NCBI GenBank assembly: GCA_019112895.1
Contig: DXIM01000165.1
Location: forward strand, 1 to 48,811
Reading direction: 5' to 3'
DNA: 48,811 nt
Origin: Candidatus Stackebrandtia faecavium
GTDB taxonomy: Bacteria > Actinomycetota > Actinomycetes > Mycobacteriales > Micromonosporaceae
Below are positions 7,880-16,206 of the stretch, piece after piece. The position numbers were made by a program, and so were the translations under genes. Position 1 is the first letter of the stretch, and each line of letters opens with the position of its first letter. Below the pieces are notes generated by a model that saw only the letters and a program-made list of their open reading frames with translations, did no database searches and was not told the DNA's origin.

Positions 7880-8700
7880 ATGTCGAAAGCTAGTGCGGAA
7901 TTTCAAGACGGAGTCATGGCAATCACGGGCGGCGGCTCCGGTGTCGGGGAAGGGCTCGCTCGTTACGGGGCCTCGCTGGGTATGAAGGTCGCGATCGGCG
8001 ATATCGATATCGGGGCGGCGCAAGCGGTCGCCGACGACCTCGTCAAGGCGGGGTGCGAGGCGACCGCGGTGTATACCGACGTTCGCGATGCGAATCCGTC
8101 GACGCCTTCTACGCGGAGGCCTACGACCGGTTCGGTCCAGTCACGCTGGCGGTCAATAACGCGGGTGTCGAGCAGTTCGGCTACCTGTGGGAGGTGCCGG
8201 TCGAGAATTGGCAGCGGGTCCTCGACATCAACGTGACGGGTGTGTTCAACGGGATCCGGGCCGTCGTTCCGCGGATGGCGTCGGCGGGGGTGCGCGCTCA
8301 CCTGTGGAATCTGTCCTCTATCGGCGGTATCGGCGTCGCTCCATGTCAAGCGCCGTACATCGTCTCGAAACACGCCGTTTTGGCCATGACCGAGAGCTTG
8401 CACCTGGAGGTCGAGGTGGCCGGTTACGACATAGCCGTGGCCGTGGTTTTGCCCGGCGCCGTGAAGAGCAACATTTTCGAATCGGCTGCGGGCGACACCG
8501 CAGCCGCGACGCACGAACGCCAGGCCATGTACAAGACAAAGGAGACCGCCATGTCCGCGCTGGACGCCGCCGAACTGGTGTTCACGCAGGCGGCGAGCGG
8601 GGCGTTCTATCTGTCGACGCATCCGGAGATGACGCAGTTCATGATGGATGGGCGTATCAAACAATTCCAGGATCAAACTCCACCGAAGCTTCAGTCGTGA
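7880..8700 (+). pseudogene. Short-chain dehydrogenase/reductase broken by a one-base frameshift
   Basis: The two halves of an SDR gene lie in different frames. The first runs from ATG 7880 (GAGGGGGA upstream) with the cofactor motif TGGGSGVG. The second continues to the stop at 8700 with NNAG, the catalytic serine in NLSS, and the catalytic pair in YIVSK. The break is at about 8090-8094: GAT GCG AA TCC GTC would read through as ..DAESVDAFY.. if one G were restored. All catalytic residues survive and no other damage is visible, so this is either a very recent mutation or a sequencing error. If intact it would give about 273 residues, a normal size for a classical NAD(P)-dependent SDR of unknown substrate. 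Confidence 0.8.
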
Positions 8701-8911
8701 GGCCGCCCGGAGGACGTGTTCCGCCTCCGGGGCGTCTCCTTGGTATCGCGGATGCCGTCCCCTGCACCGCGAGTCGAACAGCTGTGATGGTCGTTCCTTA
8801 ACGAACTCCTAAGTGCTGCCTAAGGATCGAATTCGGCGCAACTGGCACCGTGTCCTAACCGTGTGTGACTCAGTGTGCAATGACAGTGACTCGAGTGAAG
8901 GAGCGTGCACT

Positions 8912-9862
8912 ATGACCGATATTCGCCGAAGGCGTGGACTGAGTCGTGCCGTGACGGTGGTTATCAGCGCGGCCGCGTTGTGTGCGGCCGGTCTCGGCGT
9001 GGCTGGCACCGCCAACGCCGGTGCCAGCCCGAGCCCGGTCGATCCGCGGCTGCATATCGACAGTCAGGATGCCCCGGACGGGATCGCCAGCGACCAGGTC
9101 GAGGGCGACAGCACCCTGTCGTATACGCATAAGATCGTCAATCGTTACGAACATCCGTGGTCGGATCTCACGCTGTTCATCGACTTGGCGCCGACGACGG
9201 GGGAGAAGGCGTCGGTCAATTTTACGGAGGCGAGCTTCGGCGACGTGGCCTGCGACGTGTCCGCTACGCATGTCGAATGCCCGATCGACACAGTCGACGG
9301 CGAGGGAAGCGCCGATGTCACGGTTGGGCTTGCGGTCGACTCGAATGTGTGGGAGTCGCAGCCGCTGAGCGCGCTGAGCAGTGGCATCAAGGAAGACGGT
9401 GTCACCATCGATGACGACACCGCGTACATCCATGCGTATAACGCCGATAAGCCGGACCTGGAACGGATCGATTTCGTTCTGCCGGAATCGATCTCGAACG
9501 ACCTGGATGAGCCCGGAATGCCGCTGCGATTCGTGTTGAACAACAACATCGGCGCGATGGACAAGGTGCGGCTGGAGATTCGAACCGAAGGCATGCGGGA
9601 CAAGCCGTCCGGTGTCGAGATCGGCGCCGGCGCCAGCGCTTGCACGAAGGACGACCCGAATCTGACGGTGTGCGAATGGAACGAGCTCGGTTTCACCGAA
9701 GGAGCGTCGACTGAGGCGGGCATCTGGGTCGCGGACGGCTTCGACGAGGAGTGGTACAACGTCGTGGACGTGCGTGCGCTGTGGATCGACGCGAACGGCG
9801 CCGAGCATGCGTTTGCGCAGCGTACCGAGTATGCGATCGTCGATCGCGGCACGTCTGCGTGA
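8912..9862 (+). CDS. Secreted protein of unknown function
   Basis: This 316-residue protein has a Sec signal peptide: basic RRRRGLSR, an Ala/Val-rich core, and probable cleavage after TANA near residue 36. The mature part is acidic and beta-rich. It resembles immunoglobulin-like or DUF11-like repeats of cell-surface proteins: about residues 60-140 (STLSYTHKIVNRYEHPWSDLTL..) and a second similar stretch after 180. Four cysteines fall in two nearby pairs (VACDVSATHVECP and ACTKDDPNLTVCEW), suggesting two disulphides in matching positions of two repeats. No sortase motif or membrane anchor is present. ATG 8912 follows GAAGGAG by 8 nt. I assign no enzymatic function. The gene stands alone upstream of the paa operon. 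Confidence 0.7.
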   Translation: MTDIRRRRGLSRAVTVVISAAALCAAGLGVAGTANAGASPSPVDPRLHIDSQDAPDGIASDQVEGDSTLSYTHKIVNRYEHPWSDLTLFIDLAPTTGEKASVNFTEASFGDVACDVSATHVECPIDTVDGEGSADVTVGLAVDSNVWESQPLSALSSGIKEDGVTIDDDTAYIHAYNADKPDLERIDFVLPESISNDLDEPGMPLRFVLNNNIGAMDKVRLEIRTEGMRDKPSGVEIGAGASACTKDDPNLTVCEWNELGFTEGASTEAGIWVADGFDEEWYNVVDVRALWIDANGAEHAFAQRTEYAIVDRGTSA

Positions 9863-9907
9863 CTGAGTAATCGGCCTGTGGTCTCGTCGGGGAGCGGCGG
9901 TTTTGCG

Positions 9908-9948
9908 GTGTTACAGATGTTTGATCGTTGTGCATAAATCTGTAACAC
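9908..9948 (+). promoter_or_regulatory. Perfect 11-bp inverted repeat upstream of paaA (probable operator)
   Basis: GTGTTACAGAT (9908-9918) and ATCTGTAACAC (9938-9948) are exact reverse complements with a 19-nt spacer, ending 22 nt before the paaA ATG. A TTGATC (9921-9926) within the spacer could be a -35, with TAACAC (9943-9948) as a weak -10. A repressor on the two arms would cover the promoter. In other bacteria paa catabolic operons are controlled by PaaR or PaaX in response to phenylacetyl-CoA; which regulator acts here is unknown, as none is encoded next to the operon. Confidence 0.65.
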
Positions 9949-9970
9949 TTGAGGTGTGTATGGAAACGAC

Positions 9971-11002
9971 ATGCCGCCCGAAGAACCGGGCGCCAGCGGC
10001 CTCCTCGACGAGGTCAGCGGTGCTGAACGCGCGCTGGCCGAGGCGGCCGCGCGAGACCGCCCCGACGCCGATGGCGAAGCCTTCTTCGACGCGGTCATAG
10101 CCGCCGATCAAAAAATCGAACCGCGCGATGCGATGCCGGAGGCATACCGCAAGACGCTCGTGCGTCAAATCGCCCAGCACGCGCATTCCGAAATCATCGG
10201 GATGCAGCCCGAAGGCAACTGGATCTCGCGCGCACCGTCGCTGGAACGCAAAGCGATCCTGCTGTCGAAAGTCCAAGACGAAGCCGGACACGGCTTGTAC
10301 CTGTACGCGGCCGCCGAAACGCTCGGCGTCGACCGCAAGGACATGTACGCCCAGCTGTTGTCGGGGCGGCAGAAATATTCATCGATCTTCAACTATCCGA
10401 CGTTGACCTGGGCCGACGTCGGCGCTATCGGTTGGCTGGTCGACGGCGCCGCGATCGTCAACCAGGTGCCGCTGTGTCGCTGCTCCTACGGCCCGTATGC
10501 CCGCGCGATGATCCGTGTGTGCAAAGAGGAATCGTTTCACCAGCGTCAGGGCTTCCAATCGCTGTACGTATTGGCGCGCGGAACCACGAAACAACGTGAA
10601 ATGGCGCAAGACGCCGTCAACCGGTACTGGTACCCGTCGCTGGCGATGTTCGGCCCGCCCGACTCCGACTCCACGCACTCCGAACAGTCGATGGAATGGA
10701 AGATCAAGCGGTACACCAACGACGAGCTGCGGCAGCGTTTCGTCGACATGACGGTCCAGCAGGCGGGTGTTTTGGGCCTGGACCTACCCGACCCGGACCT
10801 TGCCTGGAATGAGGAACGCGGCCACTACGACTTCACTCAACCGGACTACGGCGAACTGTTCGACGTCATCAAAGGCAACGGCCCGTGCAACCGCAAACGG
10901 ATGGAACACCGCCGCCGCGCAGCCGAAGACGGCGAATGGGTGGCGCAGGCAGCGCGGGAATACGCACGCAAACAGGCAGAACGAACGGCGGTTTCGGTAT
11001 GA
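9971..11002 (+). CDS. paaA: 1,2-phenylacetyl-CoA epoxidase, catalytic subunit A
   Basis: This 343-residue di-iron oxygenase alpha subunit belongs to the PaaABCE complex, which epoxidises the ring of phenylacetyl-CoA. Diagnostic blocks are [29 protein letters not shown] (an ExxH iron-ligand motif), [31 protein letters not shown] (second ExxH) and [14 protein letters not shown]. The start is either GTG 9956 or ATG 9971; GTG 9956 has GAGG only 1 nt away, whereas ATG 9971 follows GGAAA at a usable distance. It is the first gene of paaABCDE and overlaps paaB by ATGA. No paaK, paaZ or regulator is adjacent. Confidence 0.95.
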   Translation: MPPEEPGASGLLDEVSGAERALAEAAARDRPDADGEAFFDAVIAADQKIEPRDAMPEAYRKTLVRQIAQHAHSEIIGMQPEGNWISRAPSLERKAILLSKVQDEAGHGLYLYAAAETLGVDRKDMYAQLLSGRQKYSSIFNYPTLTWADVGAIGWLVDGAAIVNQVPLCRCSYGPYARAMIRVCKEESFHQRQGFQSLYVLARGTTKQREMAQDAVNRYWYPSLAMFGPPDSDSTHSEQSMEWKIKRYTNDELRQRFVDMTVQQAGVLGLDLPDPDLAWNEERGHYDFTQPDYGELFDVIKGNGPCNRKRMEHRRRAAEDGEWVAQAAREYARKQAERTAVSV

Positions 11003-11283
11003 CACAGGGCGATCCACTTTGGGAAGTTTTCGTACGGCCCCGCAGGGGGCTGTCCCACGGTCACGTGGGTTCGCTGCACGCGCCCGACGCGCAGATGGCG
11101 TTGCGTAACGCGCGCGACCTGTACACCCGGCGGGAAGAGGGCGTGTCGATCTGGGTCATCCCAGCCGAATCGATCACCGCGTCGTCCCCGGACGAAAAAG
11201 ACGCGTTCTTCGACCCGGCAGGGGACAAGATCTACCGTCACCCCACGTTCTATGAGATGCCGCAAGGGGCGGAGCACATATGA
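10999..11283 (+). CDS. paaB: 1,2-phenylacetyl-CoA epoxidase, subunit B
   Basis: This 94-residue small structural subunit of the epoxidase complex is recognised by [20 protein letters not shown] and by [16 protein letters not shown], both typical of PaaB. Length is normal. ATG 10999 overlaps the paaA stop (ATGA), and its own stop overlaps the start of paaC in the same way, so translation is probably coupled across the three genes. Confidence 0.93.
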   Translation: MTQGDPLWEVFVRPRRGLSHGHVGSLHAPDAQMALRNARDLYTRREEGVSIWVIPAESITASSPDEKDAFFDPAGDKIYRHPTFYEMPQGAEHI

Positions 11284-12005
11284 CGAACCGGGCGGAATAC
11301 GTGTTGGCGCTGGGCGACGACGCCCTCATCGCGGCGCAGCGGTTGGCGGAATGGACCTCGCGCGCGCACGAGCTCGAGGAGGACATCGCGCTGGCCAACA
11401 TTGCGCTTGACCTGCTCGGGCAGGCGCGCATGTTGCTGACATACGCGGGCGAGCTCGAAGGCGACGGCCGCGACGAGGACGCGCTGGCGTATTGGCGGGA
11501 CGAACGCGAGTTTACGAACGTGCAGCTCGTCGAGCTGCCGCGTGGCGATTTCGCCTTCACGATCGTACGGATGCTGTTCTTCGCCGCGTACCAGGCGCAG
11601 TTGTACATCAGCCACGATGTCGAGGCAGACCTCGAACAACCCGATCGCTTGGGCGAGATCGCCGCTAAGGCCCTCAAGGAAGTCGCCTACCATCTCGACC
11701 ACGCAACGCAATGGACAGTCCGACTCGGAGACGGCACCGCGCAGTCCCACGAGCGCGCCCAAAACGCCGTCGACGAACTGTGGCCGTACACCTACGAACT
11801 CTTCGAGGCTGAACCGCAGCTTCGGCAGGACTGGCTCGCCACGGTCGATACGGTGTTGGAGAAGGCGACCCTGACGCGGCCCAGCGACGAAGACTCCAAG
11901 TTCCGCCCCACTGGCGGACGGAACGGGATCCACACCGAACACATGGGGTACCTGCTGGCCGAGATGCAGCATCTGGCGCGCAGCCATCCTGGAGCGAAAT
12001 GGTGA
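11280..12005 (+). CDS. paaC: 1,2-phenylacetyl-CoA epoxidase, subunit C
   Basis: This 241-residue ferritin-like structural subunit pairs with PaaA in the epoxidase core. It keeps the four-helix pattern (LALGDDALIAAQRLAEWTSR, ALANIALDLLGQARMLL, EVAYHLDHATQWTVRLGDG, GRNGIHTEHMGYLLAEMQ) characteristic of PaaC, which has lost catalytic iron in known homologues. ATG 11280 overlaps the paaB stop. The 3' end overlaps paaD by 7 nt. Length agrees with the family. Confidence 0.93.
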   Translation: MTNRAEYVLALGDDALIAAQRLAEWTSRAHELEEDIALANIALDLLGQARMLLTYAGELEGDGRDEDALAYWRDEREFTNVQLVELPRGDFAFTIVRMLFFAAYQAQLYISHDVEADLEQPDRLGEIAAKALKEVAYHLDHATQWTVRLGDGTAQSHERAQNAVDELWPYTYELFEAEPQLRQDWLATVDTVLEKATLTRPSDEDSKFRPTGGRNGIHTEHMGYLLAEMQHLARSHPGAKW

Positions 12006-12511
12006 GCACACAGATCGCCGAGTCCGCGCGTCACGACGACATTTATGAGGTGGCGGCGACAGTCGCCGACCCGGAAATGCCGTTCTTGACGATCGCGGAC
12101 CTCGGAGTGCTTCGCGACGCCCGCCTGCGCGGCGACGTCGCCGAAGTGACGATCACGCCCACCTACTCGGGCTGCCCGGCGATGGAAACGATCCGCTCCG
12201 ACATCGCCCGTGCGCTGCAACGTGCGGGTTACCCCGACGTCGACATCCATACGGCGTATTCGCCCGCGTGGACGACCGACTGGCTCAGCGCGGAGGCTAA
12301 GCGCAAACTCGCCGACGCCAAAATCGCGCCGCCCGGCGCCGCAGCCGGCGGCCGCACCCGCTTGCCGCTGCTGTCCGCGGCCGCGCCGGCCTGCCCGCAC
12401 TGCCACAGCGAAAACGTGGAAGAGCTGAGCCGTTTCGGGTCGACGGCATGCACCTCGGTGTGGCGTTGCCTCGCGTGCAGCGAGCCCTTCTCCCACATGA
12501 AAGCGCACTAA
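11999..12511 (+). CDS. paaD: PaaD, iron-sulfur/MIP18-family maturation protein of the epoxidase
   Basis: This 170-residue protein has an N-terminal DUF59/MIP18 domain (about 12-105) with TPTYSGCPAMETI, and a C-terminal zinc-ribbon-like segment with Cys132/Cys135 (CPHC) and Cys157/Cys160 (CLAC). PaaD proteins are thought to help assemble the metal centres of the epoxidase or its reductase. ATG 11999 follows GGAG by about 5 nt; GTG 12002 is an alternative. Its stop is followed by a 58-nt gap to paaE containing a bridging mini-frame and a hairpin. Confidence 0.92.
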   Translation: MVSTQIAESARHDDIYEVAATVADPEMPFLTIADLGVLRDARLRGDVAEVTITPTYSGCPAMETIRSDIARALQRAGYPDVDIHTAYSPAWTTDWLSAEAKRKLADAKIAPPGAAAGGRTRLPLLSAAAPACPHCHSENVEELSRFGSTACTSVWRCLACSEPFSHMKAH

Positions 12512-12573
12512 TGACAAACTGCCGGACCGACACGCGATCTGTGGCCGTGTCGGCGAAAGGAGCGCGTCGGTGA
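12511..12573 (+). other. Bridging mini-ORF between paaD and paaE (20 codons)
   Basis: ATG 12511 overlaps the paaD stop as TAATG. The frame stays open for 20 codons and stops at TGA 12571-12573, overlapping the GTG of paaE as GTGA. The peptide begins MTNCRTDTRS and has no recognisable homology. A ribosome finishing paaD could restart here and be delivered to the paaE start. No strong Shine-Dalgarno is evident. See the stop-start relay finding. Confidence 0.35.
12527..12553 (+). other. Hairpin in the paaD-paaE gap
   Basis: CCGACACG (12527-12534) pairs exactly with CGTGTCGG (12546-12553) around an 11-nt loop, just before the AAAGGAG ribosome site of paaE. It has no U-tract. It could tune paaE translation or protect the transcript from decay. 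Confidence 0.4.
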
Positions 12574-13700
12574 ACGTCGTGTTGAGCAAGCCCAAACCGA
12601 AACGGCCGCAATGGCACGCGTTGACCGTGGCATCGATCGACCGGCTGACCGACGAGGCCGTCAGTGTCGCTTTCGCGGTGCCGCCGAAGCTGCGGCCCGT
12701 GTTCGATTTCGCAGCCGGCCAACACTTGACCCTGCGCCGTACCGACGAAAACGGGGACGAGATACGACGCTCGTATTCGATCTGCTCGACGCCGTCCATG
12801 TTGCACAATAAGGGCCGGTTGCGTGTCGGGATCAAAAGGGTCCCCACGGGCGCATTCTCCGGTTACGCACACACCGGCCTGTCGGTGGGCGATGTCGTCG
12901 AAGTCTTGCCGCCCTTGGGTAGCTTCGGCGGGGACAGCGCCGAACGCTGGCGGGAAAAGGCGGGCGGCGCGCACACGCCCGCGCATTACGCCGCGATCGT
13001 GGCCGGCAGCGGAATCACGCCCGTCATGGCGATCGCGGCGACCGCTTTGGGTGCCGAACCCGAATCGCGGGTGACCGTTGTGTTCGGAAACCGGACCGCC
13101 GCCAGCGTCATGTTCTCCGACGAGCTCGCGGACCTGAAGGACCGTTTCCCGCAACGGTTTCAGCTGATCCACGTGTTGTCGCGCGAACCGCAGTCCGCCG
13201 AGATTCTGTACGGGCGTATCGATCCGCAGCGCTTGGCGCAGCTGTTCGAGACCCTACTGCCGCCCGAAACCGTCGACGAATGGTTCCTGTGTGGCCCGTA
13301 TGGGATGGTCATGGGCGCGCAGAAAGCATTGGCAGAGGCGGACGTCGCGGACGACAAAGTCCACACTGAGCTGTTCTTCGCCGAGGAGATACCGCCGCCC
13401 CCTCCCGAACCGGGAGTGTCCGGCGACGCGGAGGTCACAGTCATGCTCGACGGCCGGGCCTCGACCATCACGATGCAACGCGACGAGCGGGTCCTCGACG
13501 CCGCGTTGCGGGTACGGCGCGAACTGCCGTACGCGTGCAAGGGCGGAGTGTGCGCCACCTGTCGCGCCAAGGTCATCGACGGTGAGGTCCACATGGCGCG
13601 AAACTTCGCGCTCGACCAGACAGATCTCGACGCCGGCTACGTGCTGACGTGTCAGTCGAGTCCGTTGACGGAAAAACTGACTGTCGACTACGACGCCTGA
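12570..13700 (+). CDS. paaE: Phenylacetyl-CoA epoxidase reductase subunit
   Basis: This 376-residue flavin and iron-sulfur reductase feeds electrons from NADPH to PaaA. The N-terminal ferredoxin-reductase half shows flavin motif RSYS (67-70), nucleotide motif GSGITP (147-152) and CGPYGM (about 241-246). A Pro/Glu linker (about 272-283) joins it to a plant-type [2Fe-2S] ferredoxin with Cys323, Cys328, Cys331 and Cys361. Length and domain order are normal for PaaE. GTG 12570 has AAAGGAG 7 nt upstream. Its stop is only 6 bp from the convergent VOC gene, leaving no room for a separate terminator. Confidence 0.94.
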   Translation: MNVVLSKPKPKRPQWHALTVASIDRLTDEAVSVAFAVPPKLRPVFDFAAGQHLTLRRTDENGDEIRRSYSICSTPSMLHNKGRLRVGIKRVPTGAFSGYAHTGLSVGDVVEVLPPLGSFGGDSAERWREKAGGAHTPAHYAAIVAGSGITPVMAIAATALGAEPESRVTVVFGNRTAASVMFSDELADLKDRFPQRFQLIHVLSREPQSAEILYGRIDPQRLAQLFETLLPPETVDEWFLCGPYGMVMGAQKALAEADVADDKVHTELFFAEEIPPPPPEPGVSGDAEVTVMLDGRASTITMQRDERVLDAALRVRRELPYACKGGVCATCRAKVIDGEVHMARNFALDQTDLDAGYVLTCQSSPLTEKLTVDYDA

Positions 13701-13706
13701 CGCGCA

Positions 13707-14510
13707 CTAGTCGCCCTTTTCCACGATCGAAAAACCGGCGCCGTCCGGGTCGCTGAGGAATGCGGTCCGGACACCGTCCGGCATCGTCATCGGCCCGATA
13801 TGCACCATTGCCCCCAGCTCCGCGGCCAGCTTCGCGCACGCCTCGATGTTGGTCACCGCGAAATTGACCGTCCAGGACGGGTGGGCGCCGGCCGGTCGCA
13901 GCGCCGGGTCCATGACGTGCATGTCGCCGAACGGGAGCGTGGACCGCGCCGCGCTGATCCGGAAACCGGCGTCGGTGGACGTCAGTTCCCAGCCGAAGAC
14001 CGTCTCGTAAAAATCGAAGGCGGCGGCCGCGTCCGCAAGCAGCGTGACGCTATCGACGCCCCCGGTTTCCCGGAACAGCTGCATGTCTTCGTTATCGGAC
14101 TGCGAGACGGCGAAACCGGCGCCGTCGGGGGCGGTGCACACCGCGAAAATGGTCACACCCGGGACTTCCGTCGCGGGTACGTCGACCGAGCCGCCCGCTG
14201 TCTCCACCCGCTGCGTCAACGCGCGCGCATCGGACGTCTTGAAATAGGGAGTCCACCAGGGCTGTTGCTGCGGGCCCGCGTAACCGAGCGCACCCACGGT
14301 CGCGCCCCGGTACGACAGGAGCGTGTAGTTGCCGAATTCGGGGCCAAGGGCTTCGCTGTCCCAATTGAAGAGCTGTCGATAGAACTCCGCTGACTTGACG
14401 GGGTCGATCACGCTGGCTTCGACCCAGCAGGGTTCTCCGTCAATGAAACGTCGATACACGGTCGCCTCCGGCCCATACGGGGGTAGGTAAGACTGCTGGT
14501 CGTTCGCCAT
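13707..14510 (-). CDS. Two-domain VOC family protein 1
   Basis: This 267-residue protein has two vicinal-oxygen-chelate domains, about 15-130 (EPCWVEASVIDPVKSAEFYR..) and 140-265 (GGVDSVTLLADAAAAFDFYE..GFSIVEK). The layout matches the mycobacterial Rv0577/CFP32-type proteins, whose biochemical role is not well settled. ATG 14510 is taken because conserved sequence starts just after it; the longer frame to 14603 crosses the upstream terminator and is rejected. No clear ribosome site is visible. It is the most distal of three tandem paralogues on this strand and is separated from the next by a terminator, so it may have its own promoter. Confidence 0.78.
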   Translation of the reverse strand: MANDQQSYLPPYGPEATVYRRFIDGEPCWVEASVIDPVKSAEFYRQLFNWDSEALGPEFGNYTLLSYRGATVGALGYAGPQQQPWWTPYFKTSDARALTQRVETAGGSVDVPATEVPGVTIFAVCTAPDGAGFAVSQSDNEDMQLFRETGGVDSVTLLADAAAAFDFYETVFGWELTSTDAGFRISAARSTLPFGDMHVMDPALRPAGAHPSWTVNFAVTNIEACAKLAAELGAMVHIGPMTMPDGVRTAFLSDPDGAGFSIVEKGD

Positions 14511-14575
14511 ATATTGAACGACGGCCGCTCGACCATGCACGGCGATGCGAGATATTGGCACGGCTGTTGGCCATG

Positions 14576-14614
14576 AAAAACGCGGCGGCGCCTTTGAAGG
14601 CACCGCCGCGTTTT
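14576..14614 (-). terminator. Rho-independent terminator after VOC gene 2
   Basis: A 12-bp GC-rich stem, 14581-14592 with 14599-14610, has one mismatch that becomes a G-U pair in the minus-strand RNA and a 6-nt loop. It is flanked by A14576-14580, which gives a U-tract in that RNA, and T14611-14614. It lies directly after the stop of the VOC gene at 14621. Confidence 0.85.
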
Positions 14615-14620
14615 GGTGCG

Positions 14621-15376
14621 TTATTCGTCGGAGATGACTCCGAAGGTGGGGCCGTCCGGGTCGTGCCCGACCGCGACACGGCCGACGTTCGGGATCGACA
14701 TCGGTTTCATACCGACGCTCCCGCCCATGCGGATCATCGCCTCGGCCGTAGCGTCGCAGTCAGCGACCTTGAAATACGGCAGCCAGATGCGTGGCCCCAT
14801 GTCGACCGCGGTCTCCGCGGCACCACCGAAGGCGCGCTGGGCGCCCGGCGCCGACAGCAGGTTGTAGTTCGATCCCCCCATGTTGACGAGCTCGCTGTCG
14901 ATCGACAGGGCCTGCCGGTAGAAGTGCAACGCCGTGGCGGAATCGTTGCTGATGAGTTCGATCCAGGTGACGGCGCCGATCTCGTCCCATACCTGCGCCC
15001 CCGTGTGTTCTTTCGGTTGAGAGACACTGAAAGCAACCCCGCTGGGGTCGGTGAACCTTGCGATCGTGCACAAATCGCCGACGTCCGCGGGTTCGTATGT
15101 GACGGTACCTCCGGCCGCCTCGACGGCCTTGGTCATGGTGTGTGCGTCGGGAACCTTGAAGTACAGCTCCCACCTGGCCGTGCCGGGCGCGCCCATGGGA
15201 TTGATCGCGCAAACCTGTTCGCCGTCTTTGAGCATCATCGTGTAATGCCCATATTCTTCGCCCATGTCGTGCGGCTGCCAGCCGAACAGTTCCGAATAGA
15301 ACGCGATCGTGTCCTTCGGCCGTTGCGTCGGCAGATCCAGCCAATATGGCTCCGAATCGTAAAACTCGTGACTCAT
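14621..15376 (-). CDS. Two-domain VOC family protein 2
   Basis: This 251-residue double VOC protein has domain 1 at about 5-118 (EPYWLDLPTQRPKDTIAFYSELFGW) and domain 2 at about 125-250 (GAVTWIELISNDSATALHFYRQ). It belongs to the same family as its neighbours but differs in the residues that would line the cavity. ATG 15376 has GGAAGGGG about 9 nt upstream; an upstream extension to 15577 overlaps VOC gene 3 and is rejected. VOC gene 3 ends 35 bp upstream, so the two probably share a transcript that ends at the terminator at 14576-14614. Confidence 0.8.
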   Translation of the reverse strand: MSHEFYDSEPYWLDLPTQRPKDTIAFYSELFGWQPHDMGEEYGHYTMMLKDGEQVCAINPMGAPGTARWELYFKVPDAHTMTKAVEAAGGTVTYEPADVGDLCTIARFTDPSGVAFSVSQPKEHTGAQVWDEIGAVTWIELISNDSATALHFYRQALSIDSELVNMGGSNYNLLSAPGAQRAFGGAAETAVDMGPRIWLPYFKVADCDATAEAMIRMGGSVGMKPMSIPNVGRVAVGHDPDGPTFGVISDE

Positions 15377-15411
15377 TGCTTTGGGCCCCTTCCGGCCTTG
15401 TGGCGCGAACT

Positions 15412-16158
15412 TCAGCCGACCTTCATGACCGAAAAACGTGCCCCTTGCGGATCGTTGATGGTGGCGACACGGATGCCGCCGGGTAGGACGACCGGCCCGG
15501 TAATGACCTCCCCACCGAGCTTCGTTGCCAACCTCGCGGAATCGGCCACGTCCGACACCATGAAATTGGTGATCCATTCGGACGCGAAACCGCGCGCCGC
15601 ATGATCTACCACATGCATGTGGCCGAAAGCCGTCGAGGAGTTCGGGTTGCGCAGCATCGCCCCGGCTATACCGCGCGTCAACCGCCAGCCGAATAGGCGG
15701 TTGTAGAAGGCGAAGATGTTCGAGTTCTTCGCCATCAGCGTGAAGCTATGTACGGCCCCTTCGACGCGCCATAGTTGCATGGTGTTGTCGCTGCGCCCTT
15801 CCATCACGCCGAAGCGGGCGCCATCGGGCGCGCTGAACAGCGCCACCGAGCGGTTGCCCGGGAGTTGCTGCGTCAGGACCATCACGTAACCGCCCTCGTC
15901 CTGAACGGCTTCGGGCATGCCGTGGATGTCGGAGACTTTGAAGTATGGCGTCCATCGCGGGTCGTCGTCTTCGTGGACTTCGCCGACCGCGCCGATGGGC
16001 TTACCGGATTGGGTGAAAGCGATATACGGATGTTCCGCGGTGCCCACGTTGCTGGTCTGCCAGCCGAACAGCTGTTTATAGAAACGCGCCGCCTCATGCA
16101 CGTCGGTAGCGGAGACGTCGATCCAGCACGGCTCGCCTTGGATGAACTTCGTATTCAC
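15412..16158 (-). CDS. Two-domain VOC family protein 3
   Basis: This 248-residue double VOC protein has domain 1 at about 7-118 (EPCWIDVSATDVHEAARFYKQ) and domain 2 at about 128-247 (GAVHSFTLMAKNSNIFAFYN). The GTG start at 16158 has GGAAGGAG 7 nt upstream, an unusually good ribosome site for this cluster. It is the promoter-proximal member of the tandem VOC set. It is divergent from the alpha/beta hydrolase gene, across a 180-bp region with a long-spaced inverted repeat. No catalytic role can be assigned. Confidence 0.8.
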   Translation of the reverse strand: MNTKFIQGEPCWIDVSATDVHEAARFYKQLFGWQTSNVGTAEHPYIAFTQSGKPIGAVGEVHEDDDPRWTPYFKVSDIHGMPEAVQDEGGYVMVLTQQLPGNRSVALFSAPDGARFGVMEGRSDNTMQLWRVEGAVHSFTLMAKNSNIFAFYNRLFGWRLTRGIAGAMLRNPNSSTAFGHMHVVDHAARGFASEWITNFMVSDVADSARLATKLGGEVITGPVVLPGGIRVATINDPQGARFSVMKVG

Positions 16159-16206
16159 GTCACGGCTCCTTCCGATGGAGGACGGCTACCCGCGGCGCAG
16201 GCTCGG

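Noticed and set aside
15377-15411. Bridging mini-frame between VOC gene 3 and VOC gene 2
   Set aside because: No ATG, GTG or TTG overlaps the upstream stop; the open frame there is simply the upstream extension of VOC gene 2. This gap is a counter-example to the relay pattern.
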